A stretch of 64,000 bases of DNA from Mycobacterium sp. PS03-16 (GCF_004570325.1 NZ_SPQO01000011.1:1-64000), one strand, 5' to 3'. Shown: positions 24,963 through 34,619, numbered from the stretch's first letter. The notes: generated by a model not told the origin, from the sequence alone. Numbers and translations: made by a program.

Positions 24963-26489
24963 TCATCGGGCAGCCTCCTCGCGGGTGTTGAGCACGTTGA
25001 TCCCCCGGAACAGCGCCGACGGGCAGCCGTGACTGACCGCGGCGACCTGGCCCGGCTGCGCCTTCCCGCAGTTGAACGCCCCACCCAGGCGCCACGTCGA
25101 CGGCCCGCCGACCGCCTCCAGCGCACCCCAGAAATCGGTGGTGGTCGCCTGATACGCGACATCGCGCACCTGCCCGTCCAACCGGCCGTCGCGGATGCGG
25201 AAGAACCGCTGCCCGGTGAACTGGAAGTTGTACCGCTGCATGTCGATCGACCAGCTCTTGTCGCCGACGATGTAGAGGCCGTCGGCGACCCGGCCGATCA
25301 GATCGTCGGTGCTGACGTCCTCGGCGGCGGGCTGCAGCGATACGTTGGCCATCCGCTGGATCGGCACGTGGTGCGGCGAATCGGCGTACGAACACCCGTT
25401 GGACCGCGCCACCCCGAGCCGCGGCGCGAACACCCGGTCGAGCTGATAGCCGACGAAGACGCCGTCACGCACCAGGTCCCAGCTCTGCGCGCGGACCCCC
25501 TCGTCGTCGAATCCGATTGACGCCAAACCGTAGTCGACCGTCCGGTCGGCGGTGACGTTCATCACCGGCGACCCGTAGCGCATGGCGCCGAGCTTGTCGG
25601 GCGTGGCGAACGACGTGCCGGCGTAGGCCGCCTCGTAGCCGATCGCGCGGTCGTATTCGGTGGCGTGGCCGATCGACTCGTGAATGGTCAGCCACAGGTT
25701 GGACGGGTCGATCACCAGATCCGTGGGGCCCGCGGTCACGCTGGGCGCCTTGACCTTCTCGGCGAGCAGCGACGGCAGCACGGCGAGCTCGTCGGTCCAG
25801 TTCCATATCTCGTCGCCGGCGACCACCTCCCAGCCGCGCGCGGTGGGCGGCGCCAGCGTGCGCATCGTCTCGAACGTGCCCGCCGCCGAGTCGACGGCCA
25901 CCGCGTCCAGCATCGGCAGCACCCGCACCCGCTGCTGGGTGATCGAGGATCCGAAGCTGTCGGCGTAGAACGTCTGCTCCTTGGCGGTGTGCAGGCCGGC
26001 CGACACGTGGTCGACCCCGTCGGCCGCCAGCAGCCGGCCCGAGTACTCGCCCAGCACGGCGATCTTCTCCGCCGCGGGCACCGCGAACGGGTCGATGCCG
26101 TAGTCCGACACCCACGTCACGTCGCGGTACACCGGTTCGGGCGCCAGCTCGATACGCTCGGCGTTGAGCGGGACCAGCGTGGTCGCCACCGCCACCGCCC
26201 GCCGCGCGGTGTCGGCCGCCACTCCCGCATCGAGTTCGGCGTGTGAGGCGAACCCCCATGTGCCGTCGACGATGACCCGCACCGCCAGCCCGATCTCCCG
26301 GTCGAGGACCGCGGTCTCGAGCTCACCGTCGCGCAGCTGGACGAGTTCGGTGGTGAGCGCGTGGATCCTCAGGTCGGCGTAGCTGGCCCCGGCCGCCAGC
26401 GCCGCGGACACCGCGGCGTCGGCGAGCTGATGACGGGGCAGCGCGAGGAAGTCGGCATCAACGTGTCGGGGCGCTGTCACGGCATCCAC
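24963..26489 (-). CDS. tldD: TldD-family zinc metalloprotease subunit
   Basis: The 508-residue cytosolic protein carries the TldD zinc motif HESIGH at about 270-275, followed by ATEYDRA. Further landmarks are VRVIVDGTWGFASHAELD near 70, the metal-ligand region FNCGKAQPGQVAAVSHGCP near 475 and the closing GINVLNTREEAAR. It forms the catalytic half of a TldD/TldE protease with the next gene. GTG at 26489 is used; the ecfT gene ends 19 bases upstream on the same strand. Placement directly after ECF transporter genes suggests co-transcription, though a functional link is only inferred. Confidence 0.9.
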   Translation of the reverse strand: MDAVTAPRHVDADFLALPRHQLADAAVSAALAAGASYADLRIHALTTELVQLRDGELETAVLDREIGLAVRVIVDGTWGFASHAELDAGVAADTARRAVAVATTLVPLNAERIELAPEPVYRDVTWVSDYGIDPFAVPAAEKIAVLGEYSGRLLAADGVDHVSAGLHTAKEQTFYADSFGSSITQQRVRVLPMLDAVAVDSAAGTFETMRTLAPPTARGWEVVAGDEIWNWTDELAVLPSLLAEKVKAPSVTAGPTDLVIDPSNLWLTIHESIGHATEYDRAIGYEAAYAGTSFATPDKLGAMRYGSPVMNVTADRTVDYGLASIGFDDEGVRAQSWDLVRDGVFVGYQLDRVFAPRLGVARSNGCSYADSPHHVPIQRMANVSLQPAAEDVSTDDLIGRVADGLYIVGDKSWSIDMQRYNFQFTGQRFFRIRDGRLDGQVRDVAYQATTTDFWGALEAVGGPSTWRLGGAFNCGKAQPGQVAAVSHGCPSALFRGINVLNTREEAAR

Positions 26490-26508
26490 CGTAACGGCGG
26501 CCGGGCGA

Positions 26509-27351
26509 TCAGGTCGGCGCGGAACTGGTCGGCAGGACCGTCAGCTCCAGCCCCAGCGCCGCCCCGCACACCACGACGATGATCGCCAGCGCGATCCAGT
26601 CGCGGGCCTTGGGCCCGGCGGGCGCGGCCGAGATCTGCCCGGTGCCACCGCGGGCGGTGATCGCGTCACCCATCTCGTCGGCGCGGCGCAGCGCGACCGT
26701 GATGGCCGCGGCGAGCATGTCGACGATCTCGATCAGCCACCGCTTGCGGCGGGCTTTGCGGCTGCTCAGGTGCTGGCGCGGACGGAGCCGGCGGGCCGCA
26801 TACAGCGTGGTGAACTCGTCCATCAGCATCGGGAAGGCGCGCAGCGCCAAGGCGATCGCCACCGCCCAGTCGTCGACCGGAATTCGCAGCGCCCGCAGCG
26901 GCCTGCCGAGTTTCGCGACGGCGGGCGCGATCTCGGCGACGTTGGTGGTCCACGACACCATCGCGCCCAGACCCAGCAGCACGATGGACAGCGCCGTGAT
27001 GCGCAGGAAGTTGAACAGCCCGCCCAGGCCGACCTGGATGGACCCGAGGTCGACGACCGGGTCGCCCCCGCCGAACGTCGCGGTCAGGCCGCCGAGGAAC
27101 AGCAGCACCCACAGCCAGCGCGGGATCGAGGGCAGCGCGCCGCGCGGGATGTGCGCCAGCCGCGCGGCCACCAGTACCAGCACCGCGACCGCGAGGATCG
27201 GCGCCCAGCCGGGATAGAAGGTGAGCAGCACACCGATCCCGGCGACGGCGATCAGCTTCGTGCCCGCCCACAGATCGTGCACGACCGAGCGTCCGGGCAC
27301 CGGGCGCAGCAGCACCACCGGCCGGCGCTGCCGGCGTTCGGGCGCGGTCAT
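26509..27351 (-). CDS. ecfT: ECF transporter transmembrane subunit EcfT
   Basis: The 280-residue membrane protein has about five or six helices. The cytosolic helices carry the EcfT motifs: ARRLRPRQ and [14 protein letters not shown], the Ala-Arg-Gly boxes that contact the ATPases. It couples ATP hydrolysis by the EcfA domains to movement of the substrate-binding S component. Its ATG overlaps the stop of the S-A-A' fusion gene (ATGA). The pair matches my memory of M. tuberculosis Rv2325c/Rv2326c. The substrate (a vitamin or metal) is unknown. Confidence 0.88.
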   Translation of the reverse strand: MTAPERRQRRPVVLLRPVPGRSVVHDLWAGTKLIAVAGIGVLLTFYPGWAPILAVAVLVLVAARLAHIPRGALPSIPRWLWVLLFLGGLTATFGGGDPVVDLGSIQVGLGGLFNFLRITALSIVLLGLGAMVSWTTNVAEIAPAVAKLGRPLRALRIPVDDWAVAIALALRAFPMLMDEFTTLYAARRLRPRQHLSSRKARRKRWLIEIVDMLAAAITVALRRADEMGDAITARGGTGQISAAPAGPKARDWIALAIIVVVCGAALGLELTVLPTSSAPT

Positions 27352-29396
27352 GTCCGCTCCCCGGCCGTGGTCGGGGCGGGGGCGAGCGCGCCGCCGCGCA
27401 GGTGCAGAGTGCGCGGGCACAGGTCCTCGAGCCCGGAGAAGTCGTGGGAGATCACCACCACGGTCAGGCCGGCGGTGCGGCGCAGGTCGGCGAGCAGGCG
27501 CAAAAGGCCGCGGGCGCTGGCGGCGTCGAGCCCGGCCAGCGGTTCGTCGAGGATCAGCGCCCGGGGCGCGCGGGCCAGCAGCCCGGCGAGCACCACCCGG
27601 CGCATCTGCCCGCCGCTGAGTTGATCGATGCGCCGGGCGGCCAGCGCCTCGTCGAGCCCGACCATGCCCAGCGCGGAGACCACGCGGCCGGTGTCGCGCC
27701 GGGAGAACCCGGCGGCCGAGGCGATCTCCTCGCCGACGGTGCTGCGCATCAGCTGCAGCCGCGCGGCCTGGAAGGACAGGGCGACCGCACCGACCTGGTC
27801 GGACACCGGCCGGCCGTCGAGCAGCGCGCTGCCGGTGGTCGGCACCGTCAGCCCGGCCATGATCCAGGCCAGCGTCGACTTCCCGGAGCCGTTGAGGCCG
27901 TGAATCAGCACGCCGTCGCCCTCGGGCACCACGACGTCGATGTCGCGCAGCGCGGATTTGGCCCACGGGGTGCCGCTGCCGTACTCGTGGCCGACGCCGG
28001 CGAGTTCGAGCACCGGCGTGGCGCTGGTGGGCGCGGCGTGCACGGTGCCTGCGGGCGCGGCCGACGTTTCCACCATGTCGGTGTTGTCGCTGGCGCCGCC
28101 GTTGCCGGTCAGGTTGATGGTCCGGTCGGCGACCCGGGCCTCGTCGTTGTAGTGGGTGATGTGCACGAGCGACATATCGTGGTGCTGGGTGAGCCCGGAC
28201 AGCACGTCCATCAACCCGTCGCGGCCCTGCTGGTCGACCATGCTGGTGACCTCGTCGGCGATCAGCAGGGCGGGTTCGCGCGCCAGCGCGGCCGCCACGG
28301 CCAGGCGCTGCAGTTCACCGCCGGACAGTCCGCCGGTGTCGCGTTCGGCCATCCCGTCCAGGCCGACCTCGCCGAGCAGCTTCGGCACGTCGGTCTGCGC
28401 GCCCGGTGGTAGGCCCCACACGACATCGTCGGCGACCCGGGTCCCGAGCACCTGGCTCTCCGGATGCTGCATGACGACCGCGGTGCCGCCGAGGCGGCCC
28501 AGTCCGACCGCACCGGGGCGATGAATGGTGCCCGACGTGGGCTCGCGACCGGCCAGCATCAGCATCAGCGTGGTCTTGCCGGACCCGTTGGCGCCGGTGA
28601 TCGCGACATGTTCGCCGGGGTGGACCGACAGCGACATCGGGCCCAGCGCGTCGTGATCGGCGCCGGGGTAACGGAAGCGGACCTCACGCAGCTCGGTCGG
28701 CACCGGGGCGACGGCGCCGGGTTCGGGCACGGTCTCGAGCTTGTGGACGTCGGGGATCCCGACGAGTCGGCTGAGCACCCGCGACAACGCCCACCAGCCC
28801 ACCAGCGTGACGAACGTGATGCTCAGGACGCCCGCGCCGCCGATCAGCAGCGGCCAGTAGTCGAGCGCGGTGGCGAAGTCGCGTTTGAGCCGGTCGGCGG
28901 CGCCCTCCATGTCCGGGATGCGGGCCAGGATCGCGGCGATTCCGTTGACGTTGGCGGTGATCGAATCGAAGATCAGCGTGCGCAACCGCGAGAGCACGGC
29001 CAGGGCGAGCACGGCGGCGGCGCCGAACACGGTGCCCGCCACCACCGCGGTGAGCAGCACCGTCGGGGTGCCGCGACCGCGGCGTTTGATGATGCCGGTC
29101 AGCCCGCCGATGTAGGCGCAGTCGATGACCGTCATCATTCCGCCCATCCCGGCGATGAGGAAGGCGATGGTGGCGCCGGCGACGGTGGCGGCGAGCAGCA
29201 CCCGCAACCGGTAGCGGTAGGCCAGCAGGCCCATCGGGACAGTGCCGAGCAGCGACAGCGCGCCGGCGAACGGCACGACCACGGCGATGATCGCGGTGGC
29301 CGCGCACAGCGCGGCCATCACCGAGGCCTGTGCGAGCTCACCGGGTTGCAACGATCCGGCGCGTCGAGGCGGGCTCGCCGTCCGGATCGCGGTCAT
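27348..29396 (-). CDS. ECF transporter fusion: membrane S-like domain plus two ATPases
   Basis: The 682-residue protein begins with about 225 residues of helices ([20 protein letters not shown]..., [21 protein letters not shown]), similar to DUF2232/YybS-type S components. Then come two ABC domains, with Walker [10 protein letters not shown] (about 288) and GLNGSGKST (about 516), signatures [11 protein letters not shown] and [13 protein letters not shown], and Walker B LLIADE and LILDEP. Together with EcfT this gives a complete ECF importer in only two polypeptides. The ATG at 29396 is preferred over 29495 because it starts at a plausible cytosolic end and clears the divergent MarR promoter. 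From memory it corresponds to Rv2326c. Confidence 0.88.
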   Translation of the reverse strand: MTAIRTASPPRRAGSLQPGELAQASVMAALCAATAIIAVVVPFAGALSLLGTVPMGLLAYRYRLRVLLAATVAGATIAFLIAGMGGMMTVIDCAYIGGLTGIIKRRGRGTPTVLLTAVVAGTVFGAAAVLALAVLSRLRTLIFDSITANVNGIAAILARIPDMEGAADRLKRDFATALDYWPLLIGGAGVLSITFVTLVGWWALSRVLSRLVGIPDVHKLETVPEPGAVAPVPTELREVRFRYPGADHDALGPMSLSVHPGEHVAITGANGSGKTTLMLMLAGREPTSGTIHRPGAVGLGRLGGTAVVMQHPESQVLGTRVADDVVWGLPPGAQTDVPKLLGEVGLDGMAERDTGGLSGGELQRLAVAAALAREPALLIADEVTSMVDQQGRDGLMDVLSGLTQHHDMSLVHITHYNDEARVADRTINLTGNGGASDNTDMVETSAAPAGTVHAAPTSATPVLELAGVGHEYGSGTPWAKSALRDIDVVVPEGDGVLIHGLNGSGKSTLAWIMAGLTVPTTGSALLDGRPVSDQVGAVALSFQAARLQLMRSTVGEEIASAAGFSRRDTGRVVSALGMVGLDEALAARRIDQLSGGQMRRVVLAGLLARAPRALILDEPLAGLDAASARGLLRLLADLRRTAGLTVVVISHDFSGLEDLCPRTLHLRGGALAPAPTTAGERT

Positions 29397-29474
29397 CACC
29401 CGATTCTGCCAGCCGGAATCCACGGGCCCGCACGGCCCGCGGTGATGATCGACACCTGTCGACCCGCTCGACTG

Positions 29475-29488
29475 TATAGGGTGCCTAT
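29475..29488 (+). promoter_or_regulatory. Likely leaderless promoter with overlapping palindrome for marR-type gene
   Basis: TATAGG (29475-29480) is a -10-like hexamer whose expected start point, about 7 bases on, falls on the ATG at 29487, so the mRNA is probably leaderless. ATAGG-GTG-CCTAT (29476-29488) is a perfect palindrome over the -10 and the start codon. That is a natural place for autorepression by the MarR protein. Confidence 0.5.
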
Positions 29489-29957
29489 GTATCATGGTGT
29501 GGTGACCTCACCTGCCACGGAGAACACCACGGTGGCGGCCGACGAGCATCTGGGCGCCGACCTGCTGGCGGTCGTCGCACGCCTCAACCGGCTGGCGACT
29601 CAGCGTACGCGGCTGCCGCTGCCGTTCGCCCAGGCCCGGCTGCTGTCGACCATCGACGACCAGGGCGAGGCCCGGATCTCGGATCTGGCCGCGCTCGACC
29701 ACTGCTCGCAACCCACCATGACCACGCAGGTGCGCCGGCTCGAGGAAGCCGGACTGGTCACCCGGACCCCCGACCCGCACGATGCGCGGGCGGTGCGGAT
29801 CCGCATCACCGATACGGGCAGACAGATGCTCACCCAGGCCCGGATCGACCGCGGTGCGGCGATCAACCCGCGCCTGGAGCAACTGAGCCCCGAGGACCGC
29901 GAGACGCTCGCCGCCGCCGTCGACGTCATCAAGCGGTTGCTCGCTTCGACCGACTGA
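29487..29957 (+). CDS. MarR-family transcriptional regulator
   Basis: The 156-residue protein has a winged helix typical of Mar[22 protein letters not shown], then the recognition helix [21 protein letters not shown], and the wing [16 protein letters not shown]. Helices at both ends form the dimer interface. MarR proteins bind phenolic or other toxic ligands and repress adjacent efflux genes. An MFS exporter starts 22 bases downstream, which fits this role. The start at 29487 agrees with a leaderless transcript; GTG at 29502 is the alternative. It corresponds in position and orientation to M. tuberculosis Rv2327 (from memory). Confidence 0.9.
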   Translation: MYHGVVTSPATENTTVAADEHLGADLLAVVARLNRLATQRTRLPLPFAQARLLSTIDDQGEARISDLAALDHCSQPTMTTQVRRLEEAGLVTRTPDPHDARAVRIRITDTGRQMLTQARIDRGAAINPRLEQLSPEDRETLAAAVDVIKRLLASTD

Positions 29958-29979
29958 ACCAGACAGGAGTCGCCCACCG

Positions 29980-31254
29980 ATGTGGCGTCAACCGAAAGCC
30001 GTCTGGGCCGTCGCCTTCGCGTCCGTCGTGGCGTTCATGGGCATCGGCCTGGTCGACCCCATCCTCAAACCCATCGCCGACAACCTCGACGCCACCCCAT
30101 CGCAGGTGTCGCTGCTGTTCACCAGTTACATGGCGGTGATGGGCGTGGCGATGCTCATCACCGGCGTCGTCGCCAGCCGCATCGGACCCAAGCGCACGCT
30201 GCTGATCGGCCTGGCCGTGATCATCGTCGGCGCCGGCCTGGCCGGGATGAGCGCCACGGTCATGGAGATCGTCGGCTGGCGGGCGCTGTGGGGGCTGGGC
30301 AACGCGCTGTTCATCGCGACCGCGTTGGCCACGATCGTCAACTCCGCGCGCGGCTCGGTCGCGCAGGCGATCATCCTCTACGAGGCGGCGCTGGGTCTCG
30401 GCATCGCCGTGGGTCCGCTCGTCGGCGGTGTCCTCGGTGAGATCTCTTGGCGCGGGCCGTTCTTCGGGGTGTCGGCGCTGATGGCGCTGGCGCTGGTGGT
30501 CACCGCGTTCCTGTTGCCGTCGACCCCGCCGGCGGCCCGGGCCACCACGCTGGCCGACCCGTTCCGCGCGCTGCGCCACCGCGGACTGCTCGGCGTGTCG
30601 ATCACCGCGCTGCTGTACAACTTCGGGTTCTTCACGCTGCTGGCGTTCACGCCGTTCCCGCTCGACATGGGCGCCCGCCAGATCGGGCTCATCTTCTTCG
30701 GCTGGGGGGTGGCGCTGGCGTTCACCTCGGTGGTCGTCGCCCCGCGCCTGCAACACCGTTTCGGCACCGTGCCGACGCTGATCGTCAACCTGCTGGCGAT
30801 GACCGCGACGCTGGTCGCGATGGCACTGGGCACCGACAGCAAGGCCGTGCTGGCGACGTGCGTGGTGGTGGCGGGGTTGTTCATCGGTGTCAACAACACG
30901 CTGATCACCGAGACGGTCATGAAAGCCGCGCCGGCGGGCAGGAGCGCCGGGGGCACCTCCCACCCGAAGGGTAGGGGGCCGACCCGGGGAATGGAACCCG
31001 TGGAACGGGGGGTGGCCTCGGCCGCGTACAGCTTCATGCGATTCGGCGGCGCGGCGGTCGCGCCGTGGCTGGCCGGTGTGCTCGGTGAGCAGGTCAACGT
31101 GCACCTGCCGTACTGGGTGGGGGCCGCGGCCGTGCTGGCCGGAGCCGTGGTGCTCACCGCGACCCGCAGGCATCTGGCCGGGATCGACGCCGAGGAGGAC
31201 GAGGTCTCCGAGCTCAGCGACCAGGCACAGGCGGTCACGCTGGGGAGCGACTGA
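29980..31254 (+). CDS. MFS drug-type exporter with in-frame insertion
   Basis: The 424-residue protein has twelve predicted helices. It has the MFS motif A region ASRIGPKRTLLIGL (after helix 2) and motif C-like EAALGLGIAVGPLVGGVLG in helix 5, typical of drug:H+ antiporters. It is probably repressed by the MarR protein encoded 22 bases upstream and exports that regulator's ligand. Between helices 9 and 10 a 21-22 residue Gly/Arg/Pro-rich segment (AGRSAGGTSHPKGRGPTRGM) interrupts what should read KAAPVERGVASAAYSF. It is encoded by a palindromic repeat and keeps the frame. The ATG has AGGAG 11 bases upstream. Confidence 0.9.
   Translation: MWRQPKAVWAVAFASVVAFMGIGLVDPILKPIADNLDATPSQVSLLFTSYMAVMGVAMLITGVVASRIGPKRTLLIGLAVIIVGAGLAGMSATVMEIVGWRALWGLGNALFIATALATIVNSARGSVAQAIILYEAALGLGIAVGPLVGGVLGEISWRGPFFGVSALMALALVVTAFLLPSTPPAARATTLADPFRALRHRGLLGVSITALLYNFGFFTLLAFTPFPLDMGARQIGLIFFGWGVALAFTSVVVAPRLQHRFGTVPTLIVNLLAMTATLVAMALGTDSKAVLATCVVVAGLFIGVNNTLITETVMKAAPAGRSAGGTSHPKGRGPTRGMEPVERGVASAAYSFMRFGGAAVAPWLAGVLGEQVNVHLPYWVGAAAVLAGAVVLTATRRHLAGIDAEEDEVSELSDQAQAVTLGSD
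30934..30999. repeat. Palindromic REP-like element inserted in the MFS gene
   Basis: About 66 bases are present that homologues should lack. The core CCTCCCACCC-GAA-GGGTAGGGGG forms an imperfect hairpin with a 10-bp stem (8 pairs match). It resembles short interspersed palindromes I know from mycobacterial intergenic regions (GGGGGCACCTCCC-type). Its length is a multiple of three and it has no stop in this frame. I saw no second copy in the window. Confidence 0.6.
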
Positions 31255-31271
31255 CCCTGCGCCACACCGGC

Positions 31272-32009
31272 TCAGGTGACGGTGGTGCCGATCAGCAGGC
31301 CGACGACATAGGTGGCGGCGATCGCGACCGCCCCGAACAGCAGCTGGCGGCCCGCCGCCCACGCCACCGGCTTGCGGGTGAACCGGGCGGCGGTGCCGCC
31401 GGCGATGAGCAGGCCCACACCGCCGCAGAGCAGGCCCGCCCACAGTGAGTCGAAGCCCAGGAGATACGGGATCAGCGGCACGATCGCGCCGATCGCGAAC
31501 ATCACGAACGACGACCCCGCGGCCACCCACGGCGACGGTTTCTCCTCCGGGTGCACCCCGAGTTCCTGGACGAGATGGAAGTTCACCGCGCGGTTCTCGT
31601 CGCGGTGGATCTCCTCGGCGGCGGTGGTCGCGGTGTCGTTCGACATGCCCATCTCGACGAGCATGTCGACCAGTTCGGCGCGTTCGGCCGCGGGGTGCTT
31701 GCGGAACGACCGGCGCTCCTGCTTCACCTCGGAGTCGATCTGCTCGTTGGCGGTGGTGACCGAGGTGTACTCGCCGAGCGCCATCGAGAACGCCCCGGCC
31801 AGCAGGCCCGCCACACCGCTGAGCACCACGGCCTGCGCGTTCGCTCCGGCCGCCACGCCCGCGATCAGCGCGGTGTTGCTGACCAAGCCGTCCATCGCGC
31901 CGAACGTGGCGGCACGCAGCCAGCCGCCGGTGACGTCGGCGTGCTGGTGGCCGACGGTGTGCGGCAGGCCGGTCGGGGAGGTCGGGCGGGGCCGCTCGGG
32001 TGTGCTCAT
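31272..32009 (-). CDS. VIT1/CCC1-family Fe/Mn transporter
   Basis: The 245-residue membrane protein starts with a basic, His-containing end (GHQHADVTGGWLRAATFGAMDGL) and has the CCC1 signature FGAMDGLVSNTALIAGV in helix 1 and GAFSMALGEYTSVTTANEQ in helix 2. A Glu/Asp-rich cytosolic segment (about 90-150; EEIHRDENRAVNFHLVQELG) serves as the metal-binding domain. Three further helices follow. The family exports or sequesters iron or manganese. No Shine-Dalgarno is seen before the ATG (the 7 bases upstream are a pyrimidine run on the coding strand), so translation may be leaderless. It is divergent from the acyl-CoA dehydrogenase gene. Confidence 0.88.
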   Translation of the reverse strand: MSTPERPRPTSPTGLPHTVGHQHADVTGGWLRAATFGAMDGLVSNTALIAGVAAGANAQAVVLSGVAGLLAGAFSMALGEYTSVTTANEQIDSEVKQERRSFRKHPAAERAELVDMLVEMGMSNDTATTAAEEIHRDENRAVNFHLVQELGVHPEEKPSPWVAAGSSFVMFAIGAIVPLIPYLLGFDSLWAGLLCGGVGLLIAGGTAARFTRKPVAWAAGRQLLFGAVAIAATYVVGLLIGTTVT

Positions 32010-32110
32010 GGGAGGTATTGAACGCCTCGCCGGAAATGACGATCCGATGAGGATGACCTCGGTTTGCCACATCACAGTTTCGCGGAGTGGATAGCGGGTT
32101 ACCGTCAGGT

Positions 32111-34048
32111 ATGACCACCACTGCTGAGCATCTGCGGAACACGCTCGACGGTCGCTGGCGCGACGTGAAGAACGCCATGCGGGACAAGCTCTCCCACGAG
32201 GTCTTCAAACCGCACTACACCCCCAACACCGTCATCGCGCGGACGAAGGTGAACGAGCAGCTGCGGATCATGGCGGCCGACGGCGCCGCCGAGGACGGAT
32301 TCCGCAAGGAGCACGGCGGCAACGGCGACGTGGGCGCCGCGGTCACCCAGATCGAGATGCTCGCGATGAGCGATCTGTCGCTGATGGTGAAGGCCGGCGT
32401 GCAGTGGGGCCTGTTCGGCGGTGCGGTGGAGAACCTGGGCACCGAACGCCACCACGAGCGCTACGTCAAACGCATCATCGACTGCGACCTGCTCGGGTGT
32501 TTCGCGATGACCGAGACCGGCCACGGCAGCGACGTGCAGTCGCTGGAGACCACCGCGACCTATGATCCGGCGACCCAGGAGTTCGTCATCGACTCCCCCA
32601 CGCCGACGGCCCGCAAGGACTACATCGGCGGCGCCGCCCAGACCGCCCGCATGGCAGCGGTTTTCGCACAGCTCATCACCCACGAGGGCGGTGAACCCGT
32701 CAACCACGGCGTGCACTGCCTGCTGGTGCCGATCCGCGACGAGGACGGCAACGACATGCCGGGCGTCACGACGTCGGACTGCGACTACAAGGGCGGGCTG
32801 CCCGGCGTCGACAACGGCCGCATCGTGTTCGACAACGTGCGGGTGCCGCGGGAGAACCTGCTCAACCGCTACGGCGACGTCGCCGAGGACGGCACGTACA
32901 GTTCGCCGATCGAGAACCCGAACCGGCGGTTCTTCACCATGCTGGGCACGCTGATCCGCGGCCGGGTCACCGTGGGCGGCAGCGGTGCCGCGGCGGCGCG
33001 CGTCGCGCTGGACATCGCGACACGGTATGCCCTGCAGCGCAAGCAGTTCGAGGCGCCCGACGGCGGCGAGGTGGTCATCATGGACTACCTCGTGCACCAG
33101 CGGCGGCTGCTGCCGCTGATCGCGCGGTCCTACGCGCTGCAGTTCGCGCAGAACGAGTTGGTGGCCAAGTGCCATGAACTGCAGACCGCCGAAGACCCCG
33201 ACGCCGAGGAGCAGCGCGAGCTCGAGGCCCGTGCCGCCGGGCTCAAGGCCGCCAACACCTGGCACGCCAGCCGGGCGATCCAGGAGGCGCGCGAGGCGTG
33301 CGGCGGGGCCGGCTATCTGGCGGAGAACCGGCTGATCGGGCTGCGCGGCGACATCGATGTGTTCACCACGTTCGAGGGCGACAACCACGTGCTGACCCAG
33401 CTGGTGGCCAAGGAGCTGCTCACCGCGTACGCCGACGACGTCAAGGGCATGAGCCCGGTGGAGTGGGTGCGCTTCGCCGCCAACACCGTCGGCACGCGGG
33501 TGATGAAACGCACTGCGGCCGAGACGATCATGCAGACCATCCTTGACACCCGACAGGACAACGAGGAGGAGGGCAGCCTCTTCAACCGCGGCACCCAGGT
33601 GCAGATGTTCACCGACCGCGAGGAGTACATGCTGTCCTCGGTGGCGCGGCGGCTGCAGGGCAAGGCCAAGGAGATGTCGGCGTTCGACGCGTTCAACTCC
33701 GTGCAGGACCACGTGCTGCACACCGCGCAGGCCCACATCGACCGCATCGTGCTCGAGGCGTTCGTCGCCGGCATCGACGCGTGCGAGGACGACGAGGCCA
33801 AGCGGATCCTCGGCATGGTGTGCGACCTGTACGCGCTGTCGGTGATCGAGGACGACAAGGCGTGGTTCATCGAGCACCGTTTCCTGTCCACCGAGCGCGC
33901 CAAGGCGGTCACCCGCGGCATCAATGAACGGTGCCGCTCGCTGCGGCCGTACGCCGAGACGCTGGTCGACGGGTTCGGCATCCCCGAGCAGCTGCGCTAC
34001 GCGGCGATGATGGACCCGAACGAGCTGCTGAGCCCCGAGCCGGCCTAG
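32111..34048 (+). CDS. Acyl-CoA dehydrogenase/oxidase family protein
   Basis: The 645-residue protein is long for an acyl-CoA dehydrogenase and resembles the acyl-CoA oxidase (ACOX) branch. Landmarks are GCFAMTETGHGSDVQSLETTA (FAD/substrate contact near 135-155), FDNVRVPRENLLNRY near 250, RYALQRKQFE near 305 and EACGGAGYLAENRLIGLRGD then TFEGDNHVL, where the catalytic Glu lies in the oxidase-type motif (about 420). A C-terminal helical domain of about 180 residues follows. It would insert a trans-2 double bond in fatty acyl-CoA, passing electrons to ETF or to oxygen. A TACCGT hexamer 5 bases before the ATG suggests leaderless expression. Confidence 0.9.
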   Translation: MTTTAEHLRNTLDGRWRDVKNAMRDKLSHEVFKPHYTPNTVIARTKVNEQLRIMAADGAAEDGFRKEHGGNGDVGAAVTQIEMLAMSDLSLMVKAGVQWGLFGGAVENLGTERHHERYVKRIIDCDLLGCFAMTETGHGSDVQSLETTATYDPATQEFVIDSPTPTARKDYIGGAAQTARMAAVFAQLITHEGGEPVNHGVHCLLVPIRDEDGNDMPGVTTSDCDYKGGLPGVDNGRIVFDNVRVPRENLLNRYGDVAEDGTYSSPIENPNRRFFTMLGTLIRGRVTVGGSGAAAARVALDIATRYALQRKQFEAPDGGEVVIMDYLVHQRRLLPLIARSYALQFAQNELVAKCHELQTAEDPDAEEQRELEARAAGLKAANTWHASRAIQEAREACGGAGYLAENRLIGLRGDIDVFTTFEGDNHVLTQLVAKELLTAYADDVKGMSPVEWVRFAANTVGTRVMKRTAAETIMQTILDTRQDNEEEGSLFNRGTQVQMFTDREEYMLSSVARRLQGKAKEMSAFDAFNSVQDHVLHTAQAHIDRIVLEAFVAGIDACEDDEAKRILGMVCDLYALSVIEDDKAWFIEHRFLSTERAKAVTRGINERCRSLRPYAETLVDGFGIPEQLRYAAMMDPNELLSPEPA

Positions 34049-34539
34049 GCGCCGGGGATCGGGTCGAGCGCCTCGACCCTGCCGTCCGGCCCGATCCCGA
34101 AACGCACCGTGCCGATCCCGGTCGGGCAGCACGGCGGCTCGTCGGCCTGACGCCACTGGTACTGGACGGTGACGCTGGTCTCACCGCCCGGGGCCAGCAC
34201 GGTGGTGTAGGGGCGCGGCTGCGGCGTGGCGGTGCCGAGCGGGGTGTTGCGATCGAAGAACAGCACGTGCTGTGCGCTGTCGGGCTGCGCGGCGCTCGGG
34301 CCGATCTGCACCCAGTACAGCCGGCAGTCGGTGGTGTGGCCACGCGCCACCTCCGTCCAGGTGGCGCCGGGTGTGGCGGGCGGCGTGTCGGCGATCTCCC
34401 GCTGCACGGTGTCCGGGTCGGGACCGTCGCTGGGGGTGCAGGTGTCCGGCTTGGGCGGCGCCGCGCCCGGCGGGCTCCACCCGCAGCCGGCAGCGGCCAA
34501 GGCCGCCGCGGTCATCGCGATCACCGGGGTCAGCCGCAT
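34045..34539 (-). CDS. LppP/LprE-family lipoprotein
   Basis: The 164-residue protein starts MRLTPVIAMTAAALAAAGCG with a lipobox (AAAGC), so Cys19 should be lipidated and the protein held on the outer face of the membrane. The mature part has four more cysteines (DTCTPS, DCRLYW, PPCCPTG) and the LppP/LprE pattern TDCRLYWVQIGP...HVLFFDRNTPLGTATPQPRPY. The function of the family is unknown. ATG at 34539 gives the usual short basic n-region; ATGs at 34557 and 34560 are possible. It shares CTAG (34045-34048) with the acyl-CoA dehydrogenase stop. Its position matches M. tuberculosis lppP, from memory. Confidence 0.82.
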   Translation of the reverse strand: MRLTPVIAMTAAALAAAGCGWSPPGAAPPKPDTCTPSDGPDPDTVQREIADTPPATPGATWTEVARGHTTDCRLYWVQIGPSAAQPDSAQHVLFFDRNTPLGTATPQPRPYTTVLAPGGETSVTVQYQWRQADEPPCCPTGIGTVRFGIGPDGRVEALDPIPGA

Positions 34540-34619
34540 GCGAACGAGACTACGCATCAAGCCCGCCGAGGCGATCTCCTAGTCTGACCCAGTCACACTC
34601 CCCGACCTAAGGAGATCCG

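Noticed and set aside
30934..30999. Sequencing error or frameshift in the MFS gene
   Set aside because: The extra segment is a multiple of three, has a hairpin structure and leaves the rest of the frame intact, so an insertion is more likely.
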